From Duganella dendranthematis (GTDB taxonomy: Bacteria > Pseudomonadota > Gammaproteobacteria > Burkholderiales > Burkholderiaceae_D), in the NCBI RefSeq assembly GCF_012849375.1, contig NZ_CP051684.1, positions 3,286,001 to 3,350,000 on the forward strand: DNA of 64,000 nt, in the 5' to 3' direction. Positions 1 through 7,676 of the stretch are shown here, one piece after another. Position 1 is the stretch's first letter; every line of letters begins with the position of its first letter. The notes below the pieces were generated by a model that was given only the letters and a program-made list of their open reading frames with translations, searched no databases and had not been told where the DNA came from. The position numbers were made by a program, and so were the translations under genes.

Positions 1-227
1 GTGGTGACCGCATGTTGGTCGAGCTGGCGAAGGCAGTATTCATCACCCAGCGTGAGGTATCGGTATCGTTGATGCAGCGCCACTTGAGAATCGGCTATCG
101 TCATGCACTGAACATCATGGCGCAGTTAGAGCAAGCCGGCATCGTCACTGAGCTTAACGCCGACAATGTCCGAACCCTCACGGCAGAATACGTGCGTGTG
201 GACAATGTGACGCGAGGGCCGCCATGA
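1..227 (+). CDS. FtsK gamma-like winged-helix protein, 3' end only
   Basis: The reading frame is open to the left edge, so this is probably the C-terminal part of a longer protein; the first in-window ATG is at 12. The residues resemble the FtsK gamma winged helix: a helix around AKAVFITQREVSVSLMQ, then LQRHLRIGY-like RHLRIGYRHALNIM and a closing QLEQAGIV. In FtsK this domain reads KOPS sequences. Nothing of the FtsK ATPase motor is visible in this window. On a mobile element such a domain may act as a stand-alone DNA-binding module or may be fused to something upstream. The stop overlaps the start of the next gene by four bases, so the two are translationally coupled. Family assignment is fairly secure; the role is unknown. 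Confidence 0.6.
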   Translation, partial: GDRMLVELAKAVFITQREVSVSLMQRHLRIGYRHALNIMAQLEQAGIVTELNADNVRTLTAEYVRVDNVTRGPP

Positions 228-565
228 AAATCACCGTCATGGATCGAGTACTTTTTGCCAGCCGTCGTTTTTACAATCGCACGGTCGGTGCGCACATCAT
301 CAGTTGGAGCAATGATCGGCTTACGATCTTCGGCATCAGCATCATGTCGAAGAGCGCCCTCGATATGTTGAACTCGAAGCAGGCCAGCGAAAATCTCAAG
401 GCCGGAGTGTCAGCTGAGGAGCATCTGGAAGTTCGTCAGGCGCTGGCGATGATCAGCGTCCCGCCGAAGCCCGAGCTGCCGGACGGTACGTTCTCCGACA
501 GGCAGAAAGCCGAGGACGGTATCTGTCTTGTCTGGAGTCGCTTCTATGTCTTTTTCGCTACATGA
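224..565 (+). CDS. Hypothetical protein of the integrated element
   Basis: A 113-residue protein that I do not recognise. Its ATG overlaps the stop of the upstream FtsK gamma-like gene, and a GAGGG ribosome-binding site sits a few bases before it, which supports real translation. The N-terminal third is basic and hydrophobic with alternating beta-like stretches. The middle (residues about 45 to 75) is charged and probably helical, and the C-terminus is aromatic. No signal peptide or catalytic motif is visible. The position at the head of the plasmid-like backbone suggests a maintenance or regulatory role, but that is inference. Confidence 0.45.
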   Translation: MKITVMDRVLFASRRFYNRTVGAHIISWSNDRLTIFGISIMSKSALDMLNSKQASENLKAGVSAEEHLEVRQALAMISVPPKPELPDGTFSDRQKAEDGICLVWSRFYVFFAT

Positions 566-604
566 CCTTGGCTAATGCCAGTCTAGACAAGTAGCCTGCC
601 CACA

Positions 605-622
605 GGCCTTATCCATCAGGCC
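605..622. repeat. Short inverted repeat between convergent genes
   Basis: GGCCT and AGGCC flank an 8-base spacer in the 117-bp gap between two convergent genes. There is no following T tract, so it is only a weak candidate for a bidirectional terminator. Confidence 0.3.
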
Positions 623-682
623 GATGCCGCGTCTACGCCAACATCGAAGGCTAATCAGAAGCCTTCCTGGGATCGCAGGCGC

Positions 683-1456
683 TTAGGTTGATAGATCAAG
701 GTCTGGTTCAGCTACTGATGTCCCTGAAATGGTCAGGTAGACGGTCGGATACGACTTCGCTAGCAATGGCAACTGCTCAGTACTTCCGTCTACGCTCGCT
801 ATCAGCAAGTGCCAAAGCACGCTACCCATCGGATTGGTGTCGCGCAGTTCCTCGACCATGCGCAAAGCATGAGTTTGGCGAACTAGAGCTTCAAATGGGG
901 TGAGCGCCGCATCATCGAAGATCGACTCATCGACGACGATTAGCGTTGGCTTGAAGGACGATACCGACGCCAGAAATTCCTGTTCCACTTCTTCATCGCC
1001 GCAGTCATCGAGGTTGCAGAAGTCAATCCACAGTTTGCCGATCTGCTCATGTGCATACATCAGCTTGCATTGTGCGATGGCGTCGAGTTGAACACTGGTG
1101 CCTGCCACAGCTAGTTCGAGGCCAGCGATCTTGAACATGAGCTGTTCGGATATGCGACACAAGTCATCAGTGACACCGACCCAAATGACGTGTCCGCCGC
1201 TACTGGCGAACTGCTGCGCCAAGGTAAGGATTATTGCGTCGGTGTCGGTGGTGTAAGTGCTTCGGATCACGTAGTTGGTTTGAGGTTCCCAATGCTGTAA
1301 CTGCGACTTGATTGCCAAGCCCAAGGGGATTTTCGGTGGTAGGTACTTCGCCAGCCACTGCTGGGCAAGAAGGCCGATTGGTGTTCTTGTCGCGCTTGTG
1401 GATTCGTTGATTTCGTCTCTTGCCGTGTTCGTGGGCATATTGCTGTTGATGTTCAT
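683..1456 (-). CDS. Orphan RecA/DnaB-fold-like protein without Walker A
   Basis: A 257-residue protein. A GGAG ribosome-binding site lies about seven bases before the ATG at 1456. After a polar N-terminus of about 55 residues, the pattern resembles the C-terminal ATPase core of DnaB/RecA proteins. A first strand and helix (NYVIRSTYTTDTDAIILTLA) sits where a P-loop would be but lacks GxxGKT. Next come HVIWVGVTDDLCRISEQL, like the DnaB 'VLFFSLEM' strand, and a Walker B-like strand TLIVVDESIFDD near residue 170. It may be a degenerate ATPase acting as a structural or regulatory partner. It runs opposite to its neighbours. The fold is inferred from the strand-helix pattern, not from a firm family match. 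Confidence 0.45.
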   Translation of the reverse strand: MNINSNMPTNTARDEINESTSATRTPIGLLAQQWLAKYLPPKIPLGLAIKSQLQHWEPQTNYVIRSTYTTDTDAIILTLAQQFASSGGHVIWVGVTDDLCRISEQLMFKIAGLELAVAGTSVQLDAIAQCKLMYAHEQIGKLWIDFCNLDDCGDEEVEQEFLASVSSFKPTLIVVDESIFDDAALTPFEALVRQTHALRMVEELRDTNPMGSVLWHLLIASVDGSTEQLPLLAKSYPTVYLTISGTSVAEPDLDLST

Positions 1457-1959
1457 GTAGTGCTCCGCTTCGCCTCCAGTGGCGGTGATGATTCTGGATG
1501 CAGATATTTATCAGCCGCGCATCAAAGCGACGTGGAGGCAAACGTGAAATTTTCGGGTGACATGTGTTTTATCCTTGACGCGGATTGTTGCTTTCCGCTA
1601 TTGTGTAGTCAGCGTTAAGTACTTCAACCCAACTACGCTGCCAGATTTTGCGGACACTCTCCGCGCCTCGTGGGTAACACGGCCGACACAGAGCGGCACC
1701 ATCACTCAGTTTGATGGAAGGGGCAGGCTGAAATTCTTTCATTCGGTATTTTGGATGTGGGAGTTCGCCTGCGAATCTGACAGAGTCTCTTAGACGGCTT
1801 ACCTCCGTCTCGCGTCTCTGCAAATTCACAGGCTGCTACCCAACCGATCATCCGATTAATATCGTATGACTCGTGTTTGCGCGTCTTCGCGCTGCTCGCT
1901 GTCTGTCGAAGGAATTTCATTTTTAACCTAACCATTAAATCTGAAAAGGCAGTTACCTC
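1457..1959. other. 503-bp intergenic region, no convincing gene
   Basis: Open frames here lack ribosome-binding sites and resemble no family. The stretch separates the divergent genes at 683-1456 and 1960-2511, so it should hold both promoters. A hairpin-forming AGACGG/CCGTCT pair lies near 1790-1812. Only one plausible promoter is seen (1575-1604). Confidence 0.4.
1575..1604 (+). promoter_or_regulatory. Possible sigma-70 promoter upstream of the H-NS-like gene
   Basis: TTGACG at 1575-1580 and TATTGT at 1599-1604 are separated by 18 bases and read towards the H-NS-like gene. The leader would be about 350 bases, so other promoters may lie closer. Confidence 0.35.
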
Positions 1960-2511
1960 ATGTTCGCACTCAATATCCCTACGTCCTCCAATGTTGCTGA
2001 TCTGCTCGCCAAAAAAGCGGAGCTTGAAGCATTGGCGAAAAAGAACCAAGAAGATCTGTATGTTGATCGTCCCTTATTCATCGCCCAAGTGCGCGAGTTG
2101 ATCAAAACGTTTGGTATCACAAAGGTAGAAGCTTTTCCGCCATCAAAAGACAAACAGGCTATTGTCGATAAAGACTACAGCCTCGACTATTTCTTCCGCG
2201 ATCCCACGACTGGAGAAGAGTGGGACGGCAAAGGGAAACGCCCCAGCTTCTTAAGCAAGAAAAAGAAGACGGATGATTTCCGCATCTACCATGCGACCAA
2301 CACCAAGTTCCCGCCGGTCGCCAAATCCGTGCCGTCCCCGGTTGAATCTGCAACTTCAGCCGTCGAGCCATCCGTTATTGCCGCTCCTGATGTCGCCGAC
2401 ACCGCAGACTTCGCAGAAGACGTCGCCTCACCGGCGGTGGTTGACGAGTTGGTCGTGAATGCTGCGCAGCAGATTACTGCAGCTGCGATGCCGTCAGCAA
2501 TGGCTAGCTAA
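1960..2511 (+). CDS. H-NS-like nucleoid/silencer protein
   Basis: A 183-residue protein with the layout of H-NS family silencers. An N-terminal helical oligomerisation region (residues about 8 to 55, with an AKKAELEALAKKNQ heptad-like run) leads to a C-terminal DNA-binding motif near residue 78-97, FFRDPTTGEEWDGKGKRPSF. That motif matches the family signature 'YRDPxTGxTWSGRGRxPxW', with the minor-groove loop read as DGKGK instead of SGRGR. An unusual Ala/Pro/Val-rich acidic tail of about 70 residues follows the DNA-binding domain. Plasmids and islands often carry such proteins to silence AT-rich genes and lower fitness cost. The lower-GC cargo downstream (Gabija and neighbours) would be natural targets, but that is inference. 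The ribosome-binding site is weak. Confidence 0.75.
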   Translation: MFALNIPTSSNVADLLAKKAELEALAKKNQEDLYVDRPLFIAQVRELIKTFGITKVEAFPPSKDKQAIVDKDYSLDYFFRDPTTGEEWDGKGKRPSFLSKKKKTDDFRIYHATNTKFPPVAKSVPSPVESATSAVEPSVIAAPDVADTADFAEDVASPAVVDELVVNAAQQITAAAMPSAMAS

Positions 2512-2535
2512 CTCCCCTGCAATTGGTTACCCAAT

Positions 2536-2574
2536 GAGTGCTTGGTTTCCATAGCTCTCTGGCAAACCACGCTC
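2536..2574 (+). terminator. Imperfect hairpin after the H-NS-like gene
   Basis: GAGTGCTTGGTTTCC pairs imperfectly with GGCAAACCACGCTC around a loop of about 10 bases, 25 bases after the H-NS-like stop. No adjacent T run is present, so termination is only possible. Confidence 0.35.
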
Positions 2575-2649
2575 AATCTTCGTCTGAGTTAATCGTGCAT
2601 GTCATCTTTTTTGATGAGGCACAGTCACGCAAAAAATATTAGGAAAATC

Positions 2650-3141
2650 ATGAATAACGTCACAAAAATCGTCAAGAAAATCACTTTGTCTGATCAAGAC
2701 ATCGAGGTTGCTAAGGACACTTTACGCGAAAGCAAAATGGGTACTGATCGCAAGACATTGCGTCGGGTTCTCGGAGACTTAGCTGTGGTGAAGATGTTAG
2801 AGAAGAACGGCGATCAACTCCATGTTAGTAGGCCAATAGAGCATTTCGTATACATCCCGACCAAAGGAAATATCGCTCAATTTCATAAGTGGGTGCTGGC
2901 CCAAGGCTATACCGTCATTGGCCTCAACCGGGCGAAAGACTCTAAGGTTTGCATCAGCTTCGAGCACATCGGCTGCGCAAATTTGAGCGCAGTTATTTCG
3001 CACACCATTCCAATCAATCGCGCTTCGCGAAGGGCTGGCGGCCAATATGACGGATGGGGAACATTCTTGGAATTTGAAACGGAAGATGGCTTTGATAATT
3101 GCCCATTGGTCACAGAGCAGCAAGGCGCTAAACAATCGTAG
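2650..3141 (+). CDS. RraB-like protein (RNase E regulator family)
   Basis: Starting at the ATG preceded by AGGA (the upstream in-frame ATG at 2599 has no such site), this gives 163 residues. The N-terminal third is a charged helical region of unknown function. The C-terminal part carries the RraB pattern: RPIEHFVYIPT near residues 58-68, a central 'AQGYTVIGL' strand, and the family hallmark GGQYDGWGTFLEFE near residues 130-145. In Escherichia coli, RraB binds RNase E and alters its cleavage specificity. RraB-like domains also occur on plasmids and in immunity-like contexts, so host RNase E may or may not be the target here. The gene follows the H-NS-like gene in the same direction. Confidence 0.65.
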   Translation: MNNVTKIVKKITLSDQDIEVAKDTLRESKMGTDRKTLRRVLGDLAVVKMLEKNGDQLHVSRPIEHFVYIPTKGNIAQFHKWVLAQGYTVIGLNRAKDSKVCISFEHIGCANLSAVISHTIPINRASRRAGGQYDGWGTFLEFETEDGFDNCPLVTEQQGAKQS

Positions 3142-3286
3142 TTGACCGTTCGGCGTATATAAATAGACTGAGCGCATAAGACAACTCTCCAGGTATCGCC
3201 GCTTCGCGTAGTTACCTCCATCGAAATGATATCTGGATAGTTGTTGCGTGCCTCAGTCGAATTGGTAACTCGACTTTAATAGCGAA

Positions 3287-3312
3287 GCGGAATCAACGCT
3301 AGACGATTCCGC
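3287..3312. promoter_or_regulatory. 8-bp inverted repeat upstream of the primase gene
   Basis: GCGGAATC and GATTCCGC are perfect arms around a 10-base spacer, ending 23 bases before the primase ATG. The position suits an operator or 5' UTR hairpin controlling the replication operon. Confidence 0.4.
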
Positions 3313-3335
3313 ACAACATCTGCAACGGAGTTTTC

Positions 3336-4286
3336 ATGCACAGCACTCAGCCTATGGGCTTCACCTTATTTCACGCGATGGCCGACATTCAGGCCAAAAC
3401 CACATATAGGTCGTGGCCCGAAATCGAGGCCATGTTGACTGCGCCGCACGCGAGCGCACTCAGCCATAAATCTAACCTGCCGCTCTTTTCTCCTTGGGCC
3501 TACAAAGACGTGGCCGACCCAACTGTAGTTAAAGGCAACGACGCCGACGGCAAGCCGCTGAAATTTTTTAGCCGCACGCATGTACGCCGCATAAAAGAAA
3601 ATTTGGTCGAAATGACCATGCTCGTCCTCGATTACGACGGCGGCAGTCCGCTGGATCAACTCATCAAAATCTTCAGCAAGTGGGAACATGTAGGCTATAC
3701 GACGCTCAATCATCGCGAAGAAGGCAAAGACAAAGCACGTATCGTGTTGCCGCTCGCTACATCAATGTCGGTTGCCGATTTCGAGCAATTGGCGGAAGTC
3801 ATCAAGGCATGGGCAACTGACTTGGGTGCTGATCCCTCGACTGCGGATATTGGTCGCATGTTCATCTTGCCTGCGGTGCGTGAAGAACATCGTCACCTTG
3901 CGCAAAGCTGGCACCATAAAGGACCGTTTCTGGACTGGCGCATGTTTCGCGACATGCCAACGCCTGTTGTAGTGCCGAAGATCGCAGCAGTGAATCCGTT
4001 CAATAGGCAGGGCCGGTTGCGCAAGCTCCTGCCGGGCGGTGTGATCGAAACGGCTAATGGCCATATCGCCGTGCGGGATATCACTCGCAAAATTTCTAAC
4101 GTGCGCTGTCCATTTCATACCGATCCAGAGCCGAGCGAGTTCGTCAACATCACCGCACGCGGTACGCCATTCTTGGTTTGCAAGAGGTGCGGCACGGTTT
4201 ACATGGAGCGTGCGAAGAGTGATGGCATCGTTGATGGTATTGCCCAAATCCTCGCGAAGAAAAAACAGCGTGAAGGAGGTGTGTAA
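3336..4286 (+). CDS. Plasmid-type primase (primase-polymerase-like)
   Basis: A 316-residue protein with an ACGGAG ribosome-binding site. The core resembles the archaeo-eukaryotic primase/prim-pol proteins of plasmids and phages. The strand LVLDYDGG (residues about 97-104) supplies the D-x-D metal ligands. YTTLNHREEGKDKARIVLPL (about 121-140) is the typical 'STxSHxxxxPRxRvvlPL' block. DIGRMFILPAV near 170-180 fits the 'DxxRxxxxP' block. A C-terminal zinc-finger-like segment has CPFH and CKRC pairs (about 261-288). The next gene, a helicase, overlaps the last base, so the two form a translationally coupled replication pair. Its job would be priming replication of the element from the nearby iteron region. 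The family call comes from motifs only. Confidence 0.7.
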   Translation: MHSTQPMGFTLFHAMADIQAKTTYRSWPEIEAMLTAPHASALSHKSNLPLFSPWAYKDVADPTVVKGNDADGKPLKFFSRTHVRRIKENLVEMTMLVLDYDGGSPLDQLIKIFSKWEHVGYTTLNHREEGKDKARIVLPLATSMSVADFEQLAEVIKAWATDLGADPSTADIGRMFILPAVREEHRHLAQSWHHKGPFLDWRMFRDMPTPVVVPKIAAVNPFNRQGRLRKLLPGGVIETANGHIAVRDITRKISNVRCPFHTDPEPSEFVNITARGTPFLVCKRCGTVYMERAKSDGIVDGIAQILAKKKQREGGV

Positions 4287-6466
4287 TGGTGATCGCTCCG
4301 TCCGGTAACGGTGCCGAACCACTCGGCACTGGCAAACTGCTTGCGCTCGTGCAGAATTTGAAGAAGGCGCACGAGCCGCCTCCTGAGCTGAAGGAAGAGA
4401 AGTACGCGGGCGCTATCTATTTAAACGACCGCTATCTCGGTGTTCCCATCGCTCACATGAGTAATGAACTTAGTCAGGCAAAAGTGCTCTTCGTAAAATC
4501 TCCGAAGGGAACTGGCAAGACACAGTGGCTTGTGCAGTACCTTAACTCGCTGCCGGCGGCCTGGCGTATTTTGCAGCTCGGCCATCGTCGCTCGTTGGAG
4601 CGCATGCTTGCGCGTGCTCTCGGACTTCAGTGTTATCTGGACGAGCGTTCACCGACAGATCGTTACGCAGTCAGCATGGACAGCTCGGATTTTATCCAGT
4701 CCCACCACAGCTACGATGTACTGGTGCTCGATGAAGTGGAACAGGTGTTACGTCACTTCTTAGCCGAGACGACGGAGCTGAAGCGGAACCTCATTTTTAA
4801 AATTTTGGTTCGCTTGCTCCGCGAAGCTAAACAAGTGATCTGCCTTGATGCCGACATGACCGGCGAGCTTACTGTTGATCTTATCGCGAAGCTGATGGGC
4901 CAGTTCGACACGAGCGCAACACGAACTATCATTAACGAGTGGAAGACTGATCGTACCATCGAATTGTATGAGGACCGTGATCACCTGATTGCTGAAATGA
5001 TCGCAGCTATCGAGGCTGGTGAGCGCGTGTACGTGCCGGTCGGGAAGCTGGGTCTGGCTACGAAATTGAAGTCCTTGTTGCAGTTCGTTCTCGACAAAGA
5101 TGGTAACCCGGTGAAGGTTCTGTCGTTGAACGGCGATACCAATGACGAGCGTAATCACAAGGCCTTCTTCGATGACCCCAATAACGAATCGAAGAAATAT
5201 CAGGTACTGATTGCTACCTCCACCTTGAGCACTGGCGTAAGCATTGACGTTAAATGGTTCGACGCCGTTTATGGGCTGTTCGACGCCAAGGTTTACACGT
5301 TTCAGGACTGCGACCAAGCTATCAGCCGCGTTCGCTCACCCAAGTACGTGAAGGTCTGGATTCACGACGACAAGCGTGATGGCTTGCCGTCTGAAGATGC
5401 AATCCGCAAGGGGCCAGCAGCCCGTGAACTTGAAACACGTAACCTCAGCTTGAACATGACCGATGCGGAGCTGAATGAAGGAGAGTTGCTCTACCTGGAC
5501 TTCGTGACGAGACTGACTTGGTGCGAACAGCAATGGCGTCACAACCGTCAGAAACAGTTCATCGGTTTGAAGCAGGGAGAAGGGTGGACTGTGGAGTTGG
5601 TCCCAGTGGATGAAGGCGTCAAGCAGGCCGGTGCTGAAATGTTGAAGATCGCTGCGAACCCTGACGGCAAGAAGAAATACCGGGTGATTCTCGAAGCGCC
5701 AACGCTGTCGGTTGAGCAGGTGAATGAGCTTCGTGAGGTTCCGCAAACAAAGCTGACCCGCACCGAAAAGCATTCATTGAAGAAGGCATTGATCGCTGAT
5801 TTCCTCGGGTTGAAGAGTGCCAGCGACCTCACATTGCAACAGGTTATCGACTACGATTCGAAGAAGCTTCGTAACGTCCTTCGCGACGTGAAACTACTCG
5901 AACAGTCGCGTAGCGATGCACTGCAATATGACCGCATCGAGCGCGAGAGCAAGTGGACGAACCGGGCCTTTCCAGATTATCGCCATAACACGCGACGGCG
6001 GGACTTGCTGTTGGGTGCAATGCATGCTGTGGCGGTAGATCCAGTGAAGGTGTTGAGGAAGGCCGCGCAATACAAACGTGTGGAGGACGAGTACACCGCA
6101 GCGATGGTCGGAATCTCTGGCAAGTCACGGCAGGGGCGTGCAGTATCGAAGCAGCGGAATGAACAGCTTGATGAACTTCAATGGCAAATTACTGAAGCGC
6201 AAATTGATCGTGGCGCTTTATACGCCACGAACAATCTGCAAGCGTTGAACAGCTTTCTCGGTACTCGCTTCAAGAGCCCAGATGCTCCAGAGGCTAAGGT
6301 GAAGGTCTTCAACGTGATGATGAAGCACTTGGGCGTCGCGATCAAGCAAAAACGGGTAATGGAAAATGGAGTGACTTCCAGCATCTACTGTATTGACTAT
6401 GAACAGGTGGCTGAGCTGGCAGGGGCGGTGGACTTCAGTTTATATCCAGACCTACTCGAAGGTTAA
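4286..6466 (+). CDS. SF2 replication helicase, CyRepA1/herpes-ori-binding type
   Basis: A 726-residue protein. Walker A is KSPKGTGKT (residues about 71-79). GHRRSLERMLA follows as motif Ia, and Walker B is VLVLDEVEQVLRH (about 150-162). ICLDADMTGE resembles motif III. Motif V-like LIATSTLSTGVSIDV and motif VI-like QAISRVRSPKYV (near 350) complete an SF2 core. The 'DEVEQVLRH' and 'SP.GTGKT' wording is that of plasmid replication proteins annotated as CyRepA1-like, related to herpes origin-binding helicases. The C-terminal 300 residues are helical and of unknown role, possibly origin binding. It sits directly after the primase and immediately before an iteron array, the classical layout of a replication initiator and its origin. 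A full AAGGAGG lies across its stop codon with no clear downstream gene. Confidence 0.75.
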   Translation: MVIAPSGNGAEPLGTGKLLALVQNLKKAHEPPPELKEEKYAGAIYLNDRYLGVPIAHMSNELSQAKVLFVKSPKGTGKTQWLVQYLNSLPAAWRILQLGHRRSLERMLARALGLQCYLDERSPTDRYAVSMDSSDFIQSHHSYDVLVLDEVEQVLRHFLAETTELKRNLIFKILVRLLREAKQVICLDADMTGELTVDLIAKLMGQFDTSATRTIINEWKTDRTIELYEDRDHLIAEMIAAIEAGERVYVPVGKLGLATKLKSLLQFVLDKDGNPVKVLSLNGDTNDERNHKAFFDDPNNESKKYQVLIATSTLSTGVSIDVKWFDAVYGLFDAKVYTFQDCDQAISRVRSPKYVKVWIHDDKRDGLPSEDAIRKGPAARELETRNLSLNMTDAELNEGELLYLDFVTRLTWCEQQWRHNRQKQFIGLKQGEGWTVELVPVDEGVKQAGAEMLKIAANPDGKKKYRVILEAPTLSVEQVNELREVPQTKLTRTEKHSLKKALIADFLGLKSASDLTLQQVIDYDSKKLRNVLRDVKLLEQSRSDALQYDRIERESKWTNRAFPDYRHNTRRRDLLLGAMHAVAVDPVKVLRKAAQYKRVEDEYTAAMVGISGKSRQGRAVSKQRNEQLDELQWQITEAQIDRGALYATNNLQALNSFLGTRFKSPDAPEAKVKVFNVMMKHLGVAIKQKRVMENGVTSSIYCIDYEQVAELAGAVDFSLYPDLLEG

Positions 6467-6472
6467 GGAGGT

Positions 6473-6757
6473 GTACATTTTTGCATATGTTTTCAGTGAA
6501 TAGAGTAGTGTGCTTGTGGACTCAACCTTACTGGCGATGGTGCAAAAATGTACCGGGTCAGAGGCTGGCTTCGGCGAGAGGGCTGTACAATTTTGCATAT
6601 GTTTTCGATGGATAGAGTAGTGTGTTGTGTACTTCATCATATCGGCGGCGGCTGCAAATTTGTACACCTCGAATTCTGGCTGGGCGATGGCCTATTTTGT
6701 ATAGGTTTTTCCGAAGGCGCGGCTCGCAACTGAGGCCGGGCCTGTGCAAATATGTAC
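6473..6757. repeat. Iteron cluster, probable replication origin (oriV)
   Basis: Five 13-bp elements of the form GTACAWWTTTGCA occur here. Two are forward (6473-6485 GTACATTTTTGCA, 6585-6597 GTACAATTTTGCA). Three are reverse (6541-6553 TGCAAAAATGTAC, 6653-6665 TGCAAATTTGTAC, 6745-6757 TGCAAATATGTAC). The first and second pairs each have 68 bp between forward and reverse starts and repeat with a 112-bp period. The first 40 bases of each unit match at 36 positions. A degenerate third forward copy lies near 6689-6701. This 410-bp gap holds no convincing gene. Its position after the Rep-like helicase suggests an origin or partition site. Function is inferred; the repeat pattern is seen directly. 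Confidence 0.75.
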
Positions 6758-6876
6758 CGCTTGTTTATAGCCTCTCAGTGGCGTCAGGGCCGGGCGATGA
6801 AGAAATATATCAGTCGAGTGGCGGTTGATGCGCCACGGTCGTTTTATGCGGTCGGCCCAAAAACTATGGCGCGAAA

Positions 6877-7608
6877 TTAGCGCCTGCTGTCAACGATACG
6901 AAGAAGATGGCTGGCAAGTACAACCATTTCCTGCGCTTCCGTGGCATCGTTTATCGTAACTGTACGATGTGAATGCGGATTCTTATATGATCCTATTGCA
7001 CCAGCGAAGAAGTGCGCAAGTGCCTCTCGTTCTGCCTCCGGCTGGTTTAGGTCGGAGAGAGGTCCCGTAACCTTATCGAAGGCTTTGCGCATTAATGCAG
7101 TACCAACATCGGTGTCTGCAAAATGCCCTGCATCCCGTACCGCGATTTCAACAGCTCGGAATCCCTTGAAGACAGCCGTCTCTAAGTCGCCGCGAACAAT
7201 ATCCAACCAAACCTCATCAGCAATTTGAGGATGTAGCAAAGACTTCGGGAACCCAACGCTGCGGGCGTAAGTTTTGAAGCTCGCGCTTGCTAAAATGGCC
7301 TGAGCACGGCGACTCAATAGCATCCAGCCGTTATTTGCATTTATGCCCGGTTGCGGCACAAGAAGGCCATGCATTATTAGCCAGTTCCACGCCTCGGCCA
7401 ATGCCAATTCTGCTTCGCTTCGACGATGCTGAGGGTATCCATCGTTTGTAGCTGGATGGCCGGTTATATCTGACGCGATGGCTTGCTGGTGAATTACATT
7501 ATTCTGGTTGCGTTCTTGAGCGAGTTGGAGGATGACTTCAGCTAGCTCCTCTGGGGCCAGTGCGAGAAGCACATCGACATCTGGAATTAATGAGGTTAGG
7601 TTAGCCAT
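6877..7608 (-). CDS. TIGR02391 (Hypoth_Ymh) family protein, possible defence gene
   Basis: A 243-residue protein whose C-terminal 130 residues follow the TIGR02391 pattern. The pattern includes LLHPQIADEVWLDIVRGDLE, then 'AVFKGFRAVEIAVRDA' near 147-162, 'GTALMRKAFDKVTGPL', 'HFFAGAIGSYKNPHSHR' (about 202-218) and a terminal 'EMVVLASHLLRIVD'. The N-terminal half is helical with no known motif. The conserved KNPxxHR resembles HEPN-type active-site spacing. Members are frequent in prophages and defence islands, but I know of no established biochemical function. It lies on the minus strand between the iteron region and a tyrosine recombinase that points the same way, so the two may share a transcript (68-bp gap). 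Confidence 0.7.
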   Translation of the reverse strand: MANLTSLIPDVDVLLALAPEELAEVILQLAQERNQNNVIHQQAIASDITGHPATNDGYPQHRRSEAELALAEAWNWLIMHGLLVPQPGINANNGWMLLSRRAQAILASASFKTYARSVGFPKSLLHPQIADEVWLDIVRGDLETAVFKGFRAVEIAVRDAGHFADTDVGTALMRKAFDKVTGPLSDLNQPEAEREALAHFFAGAIGSYKNPHSHRTVTINDATEAQEMVVLASHLLRIVDSRR

Positions 7609-7676
7609 GTTATTTTAACTCCGATGTAAAAGTAACTGCGACAGCACACTATGGGATGGAATACATTTTCCCACCG

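Noticed and set aside
1557..2049. Several open frames on both strands upstream of the H-NS-like gene
   Set aside because: They overlap each other, lack ribosome-binding sites and have no family-like pattern.
2536..2600. attC-like site after the H-NS-like gene
   Set aside because: The hairpin is present, but the required core boxes (GTTRRRY and RYYYAAC) do not match.
6487..6615. 42-codon frame after a strong ribosome-binding sequence
   Set aside because: The spacing to the ATG is too long, the frame is built from iteron repeats, and it resembles no protein.
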